Notes: a model not told the origin generated them from the sequence alone. A stretch of DNA of 64,000 nt from Marivita sp051251565 (GCF_051251565.1 NZ_JBPOFB010000005.1:186001-250000), one strand, 5' to 3'; shown: positions 53,484 through 63,152, counted from the first letter of the stretch. A program made the numbers and translations.

Positions 53484-53807
53484 ATGAAAGATTTCGTTGA
53501 CGGTACCGCGTTCAACGCAGAGCAAGGCAATCGCGCACGCAAACTGTTTGCTGCCGTGGTGCTTGCCGCATTGGACGATGCGATTGCAGACGACAAGAAA
53601 TATGGCAACGGGCCAGAACAAATCGCCCGCTGGGCGCGTTCGCGCGACGGGCGCGAAGTTCTGAGTTGTGCCGGGATCGACCCCAATGAACGGGTTGTTT
53701 CCGGGCTGATGGACTTTGTGGGCAAAGGTGTTCGTACCTCGGTTGCGCTGTCGCGCGAAGAAAGCGAACGTCGCAATGCTGCCTCGCAACAGGCCGAAGC
53801 TGCTTAA
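53484..53807 (+). CDS. DUF6280 family protein
   Basis: A 107-residue protein, MKDFVDGTAFNAEQGNRARK leading into ALDDAIADDKKYGNGPEQIARW and VLSCAGIDPNERVVSGLMDF, highly characteristic of a small soluble Rhodobacterales family of unknown function. It has no signal peptide or membrane segment; predicted mostly helical. AGGACGG precedes the ATG. A strong terminator follows at 53835. Confidence 0.82.
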   Translation: MKDFVDGTAFNAEQGNRARKLFAAVVLAALDDAIADDKKYGNGPEQIARWARSRDGREVLSCAGIDPNERVVSGLMDFVGKGVRTSVALSREESERRNAASQQAEAA

Positions 53808-53834
53808 GACTTTGACGTAATAATGCTGCTATTA

Positions 53835-53862
53835 GAAAGCGCGCCCCTTGGGGCGTGTTTTC
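53835..53862 (+). terminator. Intrinsic terminator of the DUF6280 gene
   Basis: GAAAGCGCGCCCC-TT-GGGGCGTGTTTTC: a 13-bp stem including two wobble pairs, followed by TATTTTA. Confidence 0.8.
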
Positions 53863-53928
53863 TATTTTACGCACTCATTTTGAATCAAATATTTGGCTAC
53901 AACGGCTTTGCAGCCTAAGCCACGGGCA

Positions 53929-55104
53929 TCAGTCGAACTGCTGCGAAATCAGCATGCGGTGGATCTCGCGGCGCACGAGTTTGCGCACATTGCGTGTGAT
54001 CCGTTCGCCCAGCGCGCCCTGAAGCTCCTGACGTACAATCTCACTGATCAAGGCGCGCAACATATCTTCGTCAAGATCAAGCGTGGTTGCGTCGTCGTGC
54101 ACCGCTGACGGCAGCGGAGCATCCAACGCAACTGGTTCTGGCACCGTCTCTGTGACAGGATCAACGGAGAGGTCCATTTTCTGCGCGTCCGGCGTCTGTA
54201 ACTTTGGCCAGGCATCCTGCGCATGCAGGACGTTTGACGGCGCAGACATGTCTTCGTCCTCGACATGTTCGAACGGCGCAGCATCGGGCCACTCCATCGG
54301 TTCGGACGCAGCGGCCAGATCATCGGCATCCGGGCGGTCGCGCTCTTCTTCGAATTCTTCGGTATCGCGGGCGACAAGCCTGCCAAGGGCCGCCACCTTG
54401 TCTTCCAGAGTCAAAAGCGGTGCCGGTTCGGGATCGGCAAAGATGATTGGTTCAGCATAGGCAGATTCGTCTTCGTGAACATCGACGGCCACATGGTCAT
54501 CGACCGGACCGGTGGACGCGTCAGGGACAGAATCCGGCACATTGTCTTGCCCCACCGGGATGCCCGTCAGCGCGGCCCAGTCTTCTTCAAAGCTTTCATA
54601 TGTCTTGGCAGATGCCTCTTCGTCGTCGGCCTGCGAGGCGACCTGTGCACCCTCCTGCCCAGAGCCCAGGGCTGCCGTGACCTCTTGTTCGATCAAGCGG
54701 TTCAACGCGCCCCGCGATGCAATGTCTTCACCTTCAGGCTGTTCCTGCTTTGGCAACGCGGCCTCGCCCCGCGCCTCATCTGCGACCAAATCGTCAATAT
54801 CCGGGAATGCACCTTCGACATTGCCGAACTCTGCAAGGCGTGCCGTCCCCGGAATATCTTCGATCGCGCGTTCGCCGACCTGAACCGGAATGTCGACAAT
54901 CGGTTGAGTGAGCAACACTGGCTTTGACACGGGCTGTTGCGGCGGTGGCACATCGTCCTTGACCCGTTGCGCCGGGGTCAAAACCAATCTGCCCGGTTTT
55001 TCCGGTTTCGGCGCAACCGGCGCCGCGCGCGCATCCTCGGACACAAGTTTACGAATAGACGACAATACGTCTTCTATTTCCACGTTTTTCACCGGGTCAG
55101 ACAT
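53929..55104 (-). CDS. PopZ-like acidic scaffold protein
   Basis: A 391-residue protein with a short N-terminal helix (VEIEDVLSSIRKLVSEDARA), a long acidic, proline-containing middle, and a C-terminal basic helix (MLRALISEIVRQELQGALGE then RNVRKLVRREIHRMLI). This layout, the same N-helix LSSIRKLVSED and a final helical module, resembles PopZ/DUF2497 polar organisers, which self-assemble at the cell pole and bind ParB. Sequence identity outside the ends is low, so the polar role is inference. It is separated from tolC by 69 bases, on the same strand. Confidence 0.6.
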   Translation of the reverse strand: MSDPVKNVEIEDVLSSIRKLVSEDARAAPVAPKPEKPGRLVLTPAQRVKDDVPPPQQPVSKPVLLTQPIVDIPVQVGERAIEDIPGTARLAEFGNVEGAFPDIDDLVADEARGEAALPKQEQPEGEDIASRGALNRLIEQEVTAALGSGQEGAQVASQADDEEASAKTYESFEEDWAALTGIPVGQDNVPDSVPDASTGPVDDHVAVDVHEDESAYAEPIIFADPEPAPLLTLEDKVAALGRLVARDTEEFEEERDRPDADDLAAASEPMEWPDAAPFEHVEDEDMSAPSNVLHAQDAWPKLQTPDAQKMDLSVDPVTETVPEPVALDAPLPSAVHDDATTLDLDEDMLRALISEIVRQELQGALGERITRNVRKLVRREIHRMLISQQFD

Positions 55105-55173
55105 GGTTCACCACTGCTACCTCTGCAACAGAGTAGCTTGGCCAAGCGTTTCGCACAACAGATGAGGCAAAAC

Positions 55174-56583
55174 TTAGTTTTTTCCGAGTGACTCTAGAAC
55201 ACGATCAAGCTGCTGGCCTTGCTTGCTTTTCTGCGCGGGGCCATCCTTAACCAAGTTATAGTAGCTGACTGGATCATATTGCTGAACGTTGAGGCGCAGA
55301 TCCGTGGCCGTCAGACGCCCCAATGTTGACAGGACGCGGTAGGCAGCGATGCTTTCATCCACCTCGGCGGAAATGCGCGCCGACCGGGCATTCAGCAGTT
55401 CTTGCTCTGCGTTCAGCACATCAAGCGTCGTCCGTGCCCCCAAAGCGGCTTCTTCACGGACACCGCGAAATGCGACGGTCGCGGCACGGACCTGACGATC
55501 CGAGGACTCAAGGCTGGCTTGCGCGATTCGCAATTGCGCATAGGCGTTACCGACGTTCTGCGACACTTGATCGACCACTTGATGAAGCTGTCCGCGCGAG
55601 CTGTCGCGGTTGGCCATGGCCTGCCGGACCAAGGATGTCAGACGCCCCCCTTGGTAGATTGGCCCGCCCACTTCGACACCGATGGTGCCACCACGCGTGA
55701 ACCGGTCCGTGTCGGCCCCTTCGGTCAGGCTCAGACGCCCAGCAAGACGAACCGAGGGCTTCATCGCCGCTTCGGCGCGCAAAATGTTGAGTTCGGCTGC
55801 GGCCACCTGATGTTGGACCGACTTCACCTGCGGATGGTTGCGAACAGCAATCGATTTGGCTGCATCCACTGACGCGGGCAAATCCGGCAAGCTGCGCACC
55901 GGCTCCAACGCGCCTGGCAGCCGCCCGACCACGGCCAGATATTGTTCGCGGGCCACGGTCAACGCGCCTTCGGCGGCGGCCAATTGGCTCCGCGCGGCGG
56001 CAAGACGGGCTTCGGCCAGAGAGGTGTCGGTGCGGGTGACTTCGCCCACTTCGAACCGTTCCTGCGCGGCGCGCAATTCCTGAGCAATCAGACGGACGTT
56101 GTTTTCACGCAGTGCCACGTTTTCAATGGCGCGGCGCACTTCGAGAAAGGCTTCCACGGCAGACAAAAGCACCTGCTGTTCCACCGAAACAAGTTGCTGA
56201 CGCGTGCCAAGCACCGCTTCTTTTGCGGTCCCGATGGACAGTTTGCTTTGTCCATTGTCAAACAGCGTCAGTTCCGCATTCAGGCTGGCCGACACCGTGT
56301 TGGACACGGTATCGACGATGGTGTTGGCGGTTGACGCGCTGCGGGTGGTGCCGAATTGGCGGGTCGCGTCGGCGGACCACGAAATCACAGGGCGCAGGGC
56401 GGCCATGGATTGCGCCACATCTTCGTCTGCTGCGCGCAACACGGCGCGGTTCTGTTCAAGAAGTCCGCTGGTATTGTAGGCACCAATCATGGCATCGGCC
56501 AACGTTTCAGCCTTTGCCATGGGTGCGGAAACCGCAAGGCCCAGCGCAACTGCCAACGCCGTCAATTTCATCCGTTTCGCCAT
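55174..56583 (-). CDS. tolC: TolC family outer membrane protein
   Basis: A 469-residue outer-membrane efflux channel. The signal peptide is the first about 25 residues (MKLTALAVALGLAVSAPMAKA); both TolC halves contain repeats, e.g. SLNAELTLFDNGQSKL and GVEVGGPIYQGGRLTSL. ATG 56583 is followed by MAKRMKLTALAV and preceded by GACAGCAGGA; longer starts add an unconserved leader. It may serve the HlyD-ABC exporter encoded at 58817-63122. The methyltransferase-like gene lies just upstream, as in related bacteria. Confidence 0.93.
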   Translation of the reverse strand: MAKRMKLTALAVALGLAVSAPMAKAETLADAMIGAYNTSGLLEQNRAVLRAADEDVAQSMAALRPVISWSADATRQFGTTRSASTANTIVDTVSNTVSASLNAELTLFDNGQSKLSIGTAKEAVLGTRQQLVSVEQQVLLSAVEAFLEVRRAIENVALRENNVRLIAQELRAAQERFEVGEVTRTDTSLAEARLAAARSQLAAAEGALTVAREQYLAVVGRLPGALEPVRSLPDLPASVDAAKSIAVRNHPQVKSVQHQVAAAELNILRAEAAMKPSVRLAGRLSLTEGADTDRFTRGGTIGVEVGGPIYQGGRLTSLVRQAMANRDSSRGQLHQVVDQVSQNVGNAYAQLRIAQASLESSDRQVRAATVAFRGVREEAALGARTTLDVLNAEQELLNARSARISAEVDESIAAYRVLSTLGRLTATDLRLNVQQYDPVSYYNLVKDGPAQKSKQGQQLDRVLESLGKN

Positions 56584-56635
56584 TCCTGCTGTCTCCCAAA
56601 GACCGGTCGGTGTGTGTCTACGCGGTATCGCGGCC

Positions 56636-57289
56636 CTAGAGTGCGAATGCCACGTCTTTTGCAAATCCCGGCAGTACCGGAGCGGATGCGTTGAACGCAA
56701 AACGCCAGCTGATGTCACCATCGATCTTGTAACCGATTCTGACAACGCCCAGCGCACCTTCCATGAAGACGCAGCCGATGCGCCCACCTTCTTTGATCTG
56801 GGATATCAGACTGTCCGGCACCTGTTCCACCGCACCTTGAATAAGGATCGCGTCATATGGCCCATGCTGTGCCGCGCCATCAGTCAACGGCCCGGCATGA
56901 ACAACAACATTGTCCGCGCCCTGGTCCGACAGGATAGATTGTGCCTCTTCGGCCAGCGCCGCGTCTTCTTCGACCGCGATCACCGCTTCTGCCATCCGCG
57001 CCACAACCGCCGATGAATACCCATAGCCCGCACCAATATCGAGAACGAGCTCGTCACCTTCGATGTTCAATGCATCCAGAAGCTTGCCCAAGGTGCGCGG
57101 CTCAAGCACCACACGGCCCGGCGCGATCAATATATTTTCGCTGATATAGGCCGCCTCAGCCTGTTCGCGCGGCACATATAATTCGCGCGGCACGGACAGC
57201 ATCGCGTCGATGATCGGAAACTTGGTCACATCGGAAGGACGCACCTGCGTGTCGACCATCATGGTCCTGCGGGCAGAAAAGTCTGTCAT
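56636..57289 (-). CDS. Protein-L-isoaspartate methyltransferase family protein
   Basis: A 217-residue SAM-dependent methyltransferase: VLDIGAGYGYSSAVVARM forms the SAM site, and FAFNASAPVLPGFAKDVAF the C-terminal part. The usual PIMT motif ISQPY/VA that reads the isoaspartyl substrate is replaced by APGRVVLEPRTLGKLL, so it may act on another substrate. It precedes tolC, 52 bases apart, on the same strand, an arrangement seen in this group. Confidence 0.82.
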   Translation of the reverse strand: MTDFSARRTMMVDTQVRPSDVTKFPIIDAMLSVPRELYVPREQAEAAYISENILIAPGRVVLEPRTLGKLLDALNIEGDELVLDIGAGYGYSSAVVARMAEAVIAVEEDAALAEEAQSILSDQGADNVVVHAGPLTDGAAQHGPYDAILIQGAVEQVPDSLISQIKEGGRIGCVFMEGALGVVRIGYKIDGDISWRFAFNASAPVLPGFAKDVAFAL

Positions 57290-57410
57290 GGGCTAAACTC
57301 ATCCGTTCAGTTCGCTCGGGGACTTCTGCCATAGCTGACGGCTTTCAGCAATGCGCAGAACGCGCAAAATACTGCCACACGCCAAAGCGTGATGCACCCC
57401 CGATATCCGC

Positions 57411-57439
57411 TTGACGCGCCTTGGCCGACCGCCTAATCA
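57411..57439 (+). promoter_or_regulatory. Candidate promoter of tRNA-Cys
   Basis: TTGACG at 57411-57416, 17-base spacer, TAATCA at 57434-57439; the tRNA begins at 57452. Confidence 0.6.
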
Positions 57440-57451
57440 CACGTCCAATCC

Positions 57452-57525
57452 GGCGAGTTGGCGGAGTGGTTACGCAGCGGATTGCAAATCCGTGTACAGG
57501 AGTTCGATTCTCCTACTCGCCTCCA
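57452..57525 (+). tRNA. tRNA-Cys (anticodon GCA)
   Basis: 74 nt with encoded CCA. GGCGAGT pairs with ACTCGCC, the anticodon arm is CGGAT-TGCAAAT... with loop TTGCAAA and anticodon GCA, and the T-loop is TTCGATT. A decayed insertion sequence begins about 190 bases downstream. Confidence 0.97.
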
Positions 57526-57717
57526 TTTACTTTCAGTGGCTTAGCAGAATTCAGTCAACCTGGCTGACGCGAGACTAAACAAATGTCTAAACATTCTGCT
57601 TTTGTTCCATTCCGGTTCCGGTGATCAAAACCCACCCCTTGGGTGCGCTAAAGTGCTGTTGAGCGCATGGCGTTACGCATCTCAGGTTCTGAGCAATCCA
57701 TCCGGCACACACCTCGT

Positions 57718-58707
57718 TCACTAGGGTGTTTGATCCCATGGTTTGATGGTGCGATTCTTTCTCAGGAATGGAAGAAAGCATTATGGGACGAGTTCGTTAT
57801 GGGAGCGCCACGCCCACGCACGCCGCTAGAGCTGCGATACAGCGATCGCAAGCTTCGCTCGCGTAGCTGAACTAGGTGCTGGGCATCAATCCCAAGACCT
57901 GCGCGAAATGGCGCAGCGGGCGACTGTGGAGGACTTGAAGACTGGTCCGCGGGAGCCGCGTTCGACCGTTTTCACCGAAGCGGAGGAGGCCATGGTTGTC
58001 GCATTCCGGCGTCATTCGCTAATGTCGTTGGATGAATGCGCTCGGCGCTACATCGATGCCTGCAACGGCATGGCATTTCTCGGTTGCCTGATGTTGAGGG
58101 CGACAAACCAAAGCGCCAGAAGTTCAAGCGCTACCCTATCGGCTTCTTCCATATCGACATCGCCAACGTGCAGACCGCCGAGGGGAAGCTGTTCTTGTTC
58201 GTCGGCATCGACCGCACGAGCAAGTTTGCCGTGACCCAGTTGGTCGATAAGGCAGATAGGAAGACGGCCTGGGAGTTCCTGCAGCACATGCTCAAAGCCA
58301 TTCCGTATCAGGTCCACACCGTTCTCACCAACAACGGCATTCAGTTCGCCGAGCAGCGATGGAACCAGAATACCATCTATCCAAGCCCATGCGCTTTGAC
58401 ATGATCTGTGAGACAAATGAGATCGAGCACCGACTGACCAAGCCAAACCATCCGTGGACCAATGGCCAGGTCGAACGAATGAACCGCACGATCAAGGACG
58501 CGACGGTCAAGCGTTTCCACTACGATGACCACGACCAGCTGCTCACCCATTTGGCGGACTTCATGGCAGCCTACAACTTCGCCCCCAGGCTCAAAACTCT
58601 CAGCGGTCTCGTGCCTCACGAATACATCTGCAAGATCTGGACTTCAGAGCCAGACAGATTCATCCTAAATCCGATCCACCAGATGCCGGGATTGAACACT
58701 TAGGTCA
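57718..58707 (+). mobile_element. Decayed IS481-family insertion sequence
   Basis: A remnant of about 990 bp carrying a broken transposase. Likely ends are TTCACTAGGGTGTTTGA (57718-57733) and, inverted, TTGAACACTTAGGTCA (58692-58707), with only partial identity (9 of 16), so the ends are approximate. It is near tRNA-Cys and upstream of the HlyD exporter operon. No target-site duplication could be confirmed. Confidence 0.75.
57783..58703 (+). pseudogene. IS481-family transposase pseudogene
   Basis: Reads ATGGGACGAG (MGRVRYGSATPTHAARAAIQ) at 57783, then two in-frame stops (first at 57864) and at least three frame changes: about 57908 (MAQRATVEDLKTGPREPRS), about 58036 (MRSALHRCLQRHGISRLP) with a deletion, and about 58370 (KPMRFDMICETNEIEHRLTK). 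The DDE domain retains HIDIANV and GQVERMNRT, but the second Asp of VLTDNG appears as VLTNNG, so it is inactive even apart from the frameshifts. Confidence 0.9.
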
Positions 58708-58816
58708 CTGGATCTGCCGTCTGATAGTCGCGGTCGTTGGGCCCGAAATCGCCGAATTGGAGCGGTTGTCGCGCTCAATCTAATTGCTAACGGGTTTGGA
58801 TGTGCCGATTGCCAAC

Positions 58817-60049
58817 CTAGTTTATGATCCGCTCCGCGACACTCATGCCTTCGGACAGGCCGGAGGAAGGATAGAGGACCACGCGGTCATTTTCCATCAA
58901 ACCGTCCATGGCCTGTGCTTCAATACCGTTGTTGGGGCCGATCTGGATGGAGCGCAGCTGGGCCGTTCCATCAACCACAACGAACACCGCCCACGCATCG
59001 TGACTTCTGAACAGGGCGCTGGAAGGGACGATCAGGGTGTCTTCCGCCTGCCAAACCACAATCTGCGTTTCCACACGGAACCCATGGCCCAAACCGGCAT
59101 AGTCGCTTGACGGGCTGGAAAAAGCGATCACGGCATTGACCCGCTGTTCTTCTACCCCGAGGGCCGAGAATTGCGTGACCCCGAACGGGTCCACACGGTC
59201 CACCTCGCCAGTCAGTTCTGTGGGACCGCCCCAATCCCCGATGATCACCGGGTCACCAACGGCGACCTGCACCGCATCTGTTGACAGGAGTTCGACAACA
59301 ACTTCCAGATCGCTCTCGATATTGCCAATTTCCATAATCGGCGCGCCCGCCGGCAAAGTTGTTTCGCTTTGTTGGATGACCCTTAAAACGCGGCCTTCGG
59401 CGGGGGCGTGAATCGGAATGTCATCGGACATAGGACGCATTGCGGCGGCCAGTCCGCGATCATCAAAGCCGATCAGCTGCGCTTGGGCATTGGTGATTTC
59501 CGCTTCGCGCATAGAAATTGCGGCTTCGGCAGTGTCGACATTGGCCTGTGCAACGCGTGATCTTTGGCGGGCGCTGTCCAACGCAGCGGCACTGGAAATA
59601 CCCCGCTCAACCAATTGTTCGGTGCGGCCCAGTTCGGTTTGCGCCAGATCACGGTTGGCAAGAGCCGCGTTCAGATCAGCACGGGCCACGCGCAATGCGG
59701 CTTGGGACGCATCGACGACGGCCTGTGCCTGTTCGCGTGTCCGCACATCCAACGCAGCAGGATTGGTCGGGCGCATGTGGGCCACGATGGTCTCGCCACG
59801 TACAACGGGATCGCCGGGTTGAACGCTGACGCGCTGCAACTGTCCTGCAACAGGCGTGGACACGATATAGGCATCACGCACACGGGTGCGGCCTTCCTCG
59901 TCGATGGTCAGTTGCATGGTGCCAACGCGCACCGAGCCCATGTCCACCATCGTCGGCTTAGGCCAAAACGCCACCGTCAATGCGCCACCAACCAGCAGCA
60001 CAGTTCCGGCGGTCAGGATCAGGCGGGATCGTTTCTTTGCTTTGGCCAT
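58817..60049 (-). CDS. HlyD/MacA-type periplasmic adaptor
   Basis: A 410-residue membrane-fusion protein: one N-terminal transmembrane segment (LILTAGTVLLVGGALTVAFW), biotinyl-lipoyl half VAGQLQRVSVQPGDPV, alpha-helical hairpin with about two heptad stretches (residues 105-200), and the second lipoyl half IHAPAEGRVLRVIQ. Couples the inner-membrane ABC complex to an outer-membrane channel, presumably TolC (55174). The permease gene begins 5 bases upstream in the operon. Confidence 0.9.
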   Translation of the reverse strand: MAKAKKRSRLILTAGTVLLVGGALTVAFWPKPTMVDMGSVRVGTMQLTIDEEGRTRVRDAYIVSTPVAGQLQRVSVQPGDPVVRGETIVAHMRPTNPAALDVRTREQAQAVVDASQAALRVARADLNAALANRDLAQTELGRTEQLVERGISSAAALDSARQRSRVAQANVDTAEAAISMREAEITNAQAQLIGFDDRGLAAAMRPMSDDIPIHAPAEGRVLRVIQQSETTLPAGAPIMEIGNIESDLEVVVELLSTDAVQVAVGDPVIIGDWGGPTELTGEVDRVDPFGVTQFSALGVEEQRVNAVIAFSSPSSDYAGLGHGFRVETQIVVWQAEDTLIVPSSALFRSHDAWAVFVVVDGTAQLRSIQIGPNNGIEAQAMDGLMENDRVVLYPSSGLSEGMSVAERIIN

Positions 60050-60054
60050 AACGG

Positions 60055-62418
60055 CTACTCCCTCGTTTTCAGGGCGGAAACCAGTTCGGCCCTGTCAATA
60101 TCACGTTTCACCAGCCAACCAGAGGTCACGGCGGCCCCCAAAACCACCAAGGCGGCGAAGCCATAGCTGGCGGGGTCGAAAATAGCAGGTATCTGGTAAA
60201 GCTCGCTTGAGAAGCCTGCGGCAATGCCGAAGGACAGGTAGTAGCCCATGAGGCAGCCAATCGGCAGGGCGATCAGAGTCACGATGGCCAGTTCGCCCAG
60301 CAACACGAAGGCCGCTTCGCCCTTGGTAAATCCGATCACCCGCAGGCTTGCCAGATCGCGCGAGCGTTCGGCATAGGCAATGCGCGCGGCGTTGTAGACG
60401 ATGCCAAAGGTGATCACGAAGGCGATGGCCCCCATAACATAGCGGATGGCACCCGCTCCGGTGTTCATCAGGGTCTGGAAAGCTATTTCCGCCTGAGATT
60501 TCAGGCTGACGCCCGCAACGGTCGGCATGTCTTGCAGGGCGGTGTAAATGTCGGTCGCGTAAGCCTCGTCAATCGACAAATAGGCACCCGAGACGCGGTT
60601 TGGTTCGCGCAGCGCGCGATTGAGCGCGGCAAGGTCCATATAAGATGGCGACCCCAGCAGGCTTTCGGCCACGGCGGTGACGGGAATCTGCAAGTTTGGC
60701 TGGCGTCCTGTCCGCACTTCGAGCGTCAGCACGTCGCCCGGTTGAATATCCAGTTTTGTGGCGAGCGCAGTCGACAACACAATCCCGCCACCCTCCAGCG
60801 AGATTTCGGCCAAATCCGCATCCAACGCACGGCTCAGACGGGCATCGGGGGCAAGCCCACTGACAACACCGCGATGGGTGGCAAGCCCGTTGCGCAGCAC
60901 AGCAGGCACATGGCGCACGGGCTCAACAAAAGCCACGCCTTCCATCCGACGCAATTCGAAAATCGTGGCCTCGGATGCCGCATGTGTAAAGCTTACGGTG
61001 ACATCGCTGCGATCCACCACATTGAAGGTCAGATCAATCGTGCGGTCAAAGCCCGCGTATATCGTGATCATCGACACGCTCAGCGCCATGCCACAGGCGA
61101 TACCAATCATCGCTCCTGCCATACGTCCAGGTTGCCGCGTGATCCGGCGTAAAACCATGCGCGATGGCTGATCGAGAAAGCGGTTCATCATGTGACCGAG
61201 GCGCCCTGTGCGGCTGTAATCGGCGGGGGCAGGTGCGCGCATGGCGGCGGCAGGCGTCAGGGCGAAGACGCTGCGCAACACCAGAAGGCCACCAGCAGAG
61301 GCCGACAGGATGCTGACGCCCACGCCCGTGACGAAGGACGCAGGATCAAGCTGGAACACCAGAAACGGGAACTTGAAATAGGCGACATACACTTGGATCA
61401 GCGCACGCCCGCCCGCGATGCCCATCAGGCATCCCGCCAGCGCGCCGCCGATGGCGATGGCCAGCACCAGTTTGAAGCAATGCACACCCACCTCCGAATT
61501 GGTATAGCCGAACGCTTTCATCAGCCCGATCTCCTCGCGCTCGGACTGCACCATTCGGTTGATCACGATGTAGAGAAGGAAGGCCGCGACAGCGAGGAAG
61601 ATGGGCGGCACACCCAAGGCAGCGGCTTCCAGCCCGCCGATTTCCTCGCTCACAAGCTGGTTGGAGGCTTGATCTGCCAGTGGATAAGCACCGGTCCCGC
61701 CATACGGGTCAAGAATGCGGTCAACCGCGTCCAGAACTGCTGCCTCGTTTGCGCCGCGCGACAGGGACAGCAGCGCCTCGTTGAAAGCCCCGTCCATGTC
61801 ATAGGCCGCCGCCAGCGCCGAGCGGCTCATCCAGATGACACCAAAACGGGCGTCGTCGGGGATCAATTCACCGGGGGCGGTCGTGTACAGAAATTCCGGT
61901 GCTTGCGCGAGGCCGACGACCTGAAAGCCGCGCCTTGCGCCGTTCATCGTGGCACTGATCTGGTCGCCGGGGCGAATACCATGGGCCTTGGCAAAGGCCT
62001 CTAGCAACATGATTTCATCCGAATGATCACTGTCGATCATCCGCCCATCGGTCAGGAACACGTCGTTTAAGCGCGGTGCGCGCAGATCAGGCAGGGACAC
62101 AGCCTGCGCCTGCACAGGTAAATCAAAGTCGACCACATCAATGAGGGCAGCCCCGACCACGCGCGGCTCTACCGTGCTGACACCATCAATCGCCGCCAGC
62201 CGTGTTGCCAACCTATCCGGTGCGCGGGTGACGGGGGCAAACACCTCGGCCAAACGGTAGCGTTCGTAATAGGCGCTGCGGGTTTCGTTCAGAGACGTGA
62301 CCAGCCCCGACATCATCACCAACATGCCGACGCCCACGGCAATCACCATGCCGATGGCAAAAGCCTGCCCCTTCATGCGCCACAAATCACGCAGGAGTTT
62401 ATGATCAAGCGGGTTCAC
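60055..62418 (-). CDS. ABC transporter permease (two FtsX units)
   Basis: A 787-residue permease with two FtsX-type transmembrane domains and two extracytoplasmic MacB-PCD-like domains, each built of about four helices; GMVIAVGVGMLVMMSGLVT near the start, and ALVVLGAAVTSGWLVKRDID near the end. A double-FtsX subunit can provide the whole membrane part of the exporter. It overlaps the ATPase gene by four bases and precedes hlyD by 5, so the three are one operon. Confidence 0.9.
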   Translation of the reverse strand: MNPLDHKLLRDLWRMKGQAFAIGMVIAVGVGMLVMMSGLVTSLNETRSAYYERYRLAEVFAPVTRAPDRLATRLAAIDGVSTVEPRVVGAALIDVVDFDLPVQAQAVSLPDLRAPRLNDVFLTDGRMIDSDHSDEIMLLEAFAKAHGIRPGDQISATMNGARRGFQVVGLAQAPEFLYTTAPGELIPDDARFGVIWMSRSALAAAYDMDGAFNEALLSLSRGANEAAVLDAVDRILDPYGGTGAYPLADQASNQLVSEEIGGLEAAALGVPPIFLAVAAFLLYIVINRMVQSEREEIGLMKAFGYTNSEVGVHCFKLVLAIAIGGALAGCLMGIAGGRALIQVYVAYFKFPFLVFQLDPASFVTGVGVSILSASAGGLLVLRSVFALTPAAAMRAPAPADYSRTGRLGHMMNRFLDQPSRMVLRRITRQPGRMAGAMIGIACGMALSVSMITIYAGFDRTIDLTFNVVDRSDVTVSFTHAASEATIFELRRMEGVAFVEPVRHVPAVLRNGLATHRGVVSGLAPDARLSRALDADLAEISLEGGGIVLSTALATKLDIQPGDVLTLEVRTGRQPNLQIPVTAVAESLLGSPSYMDLAALNRALREPNRVSGAYLSIDEAYATDIYTALQDMPTVAGVSLKSQAEIAFQTLMNTGAGAIRYVMGAIAFVITFGIVYNAARIAYAERSRDLASLRVIGFTKGEAAFVLLGELAIVTLIALPIGCLMGYYLSFGIAAGFSSELYQIPAIFDPASYGFAALVVLGAAVTSGWLVKRDIDRAELVSALKTRE

Positions 62419-63122
62419 CAGTCGATCTCTTCGGGGGTGAGTTTCGTCTTATTCACGACGATTTCGCGGATGGCCCCATCGGCGAAATGGATCACACGGT
62501 CGGCCATGGCCGCTTGGGACGCGGCGTGGGTGACGATCAACACGGTCGCACCCAGCGTTTCGTTCACGTCTTTCAGCACATTCAGAACGGCGCGGCCTGT
62601 AGTGCTGTCGAGCGCGCCGGTTGGTTCATCGCAGAATAGCACAGTCGGGTTCTTCGCAACGGCGCGCGCAATCGCCACGCGCTGCTGTTCGCCACCCGAA
62701 AGCTGGGCTGGAAAATGATCGACCCGTTCGCGCAAGCCGACCATAGCAAGGGCTTCGTCGGGCTCCATCGGATCACGCGCAATCTCGGTCACAAGCTCGA
62801 CGTTTTCGCGGGCGGTGAGGCTGGGCATCAGGTTGTAGAATTGAAAGACAAAGCCAACGTGGTCACGGCGATACATCGTCAGTTGCTTGTCGGTCATTTC
62901 TGACAGGTTCTGATCCTGAAAGAAGGCGTCCCCTTCAGTCGCGCGGTCCAAACCGCCGATGATATTCAGCAAAGTTGATTTTCCGCTCCCGGACGGTCCC
63001 AGCAAGACAACAATCTCGCCCTGCGGAATATCCAGATCAACGCCGCGTAGCGCATGAACAGCAGACCGCCCTTCACCATAAACTTTCGTGAGGCCCTTGG
63101 TTGAAAAGGTGGTCTTTATCAT
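62415..63122 (-). CDS. ABC transporter ATP-binding protein (MacB/LolD type)
   Basis: A 235-residue ATPase: Walker A GPSGSGKST, Q-loop FVFQFYNLMPSL, signature LSGGEQQR, Walker B VLFCDEPTGALD. The LolD/MacB group energises export through a trans-envelope assembly. ATG 63122, with GAGG 6 bases upstream, is preferred over the ATG at 63140, which lies inside the proposed operator. Divergent from the GbsR/MarR regulator, with which it shares 94 bases. Confidence 0.93.
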   Translation of the reverse strand: MIKTTFSTKGLTKVYGEGRSAVHALRGVDLDIPQGEIVVLLGPSGSGKSTLLNIIGGLDRATEGDAFFQDQNLSEMTDKQLTMYRRDHVGFVFQFYNLMPSLTARENVELVTEIARDPMEPDEALAMVGLRERVDHFPAQLSGGEQQRVAIARAVAKNPTVLFCDEPTGALDSTTGRAVLNVLKDVNETLGATVLIVTHAASQAAMADRVIHFADGAIREIVVNKTKLTPEEIDW

Positions 63123-63134
63123 TGCGGCCTCATC

Positions 63135-63152
63135 GTTCATTTATAATTGAAC
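63135..63152. promoter_or_regulatory. Candidate regulator operator between the exporter and gbsR-like gene
   Basis: GTTCA-TTTATAAT-TGAAC, an 18-bp inverted repeat with an AT-rich centre 13 bases before the ATPase start and 65 bases before the regulator GTG. This layout is usual for MarR/GbsR regulators. Confidence 0.6.

Noticed and set aside
57526..57717. Prophage or island attachment at the tRNA-Cys 3' end
   Set aside because: No repeat of the tRNA 3' end and no integrase in the next kilobase; only an old IS remnant.
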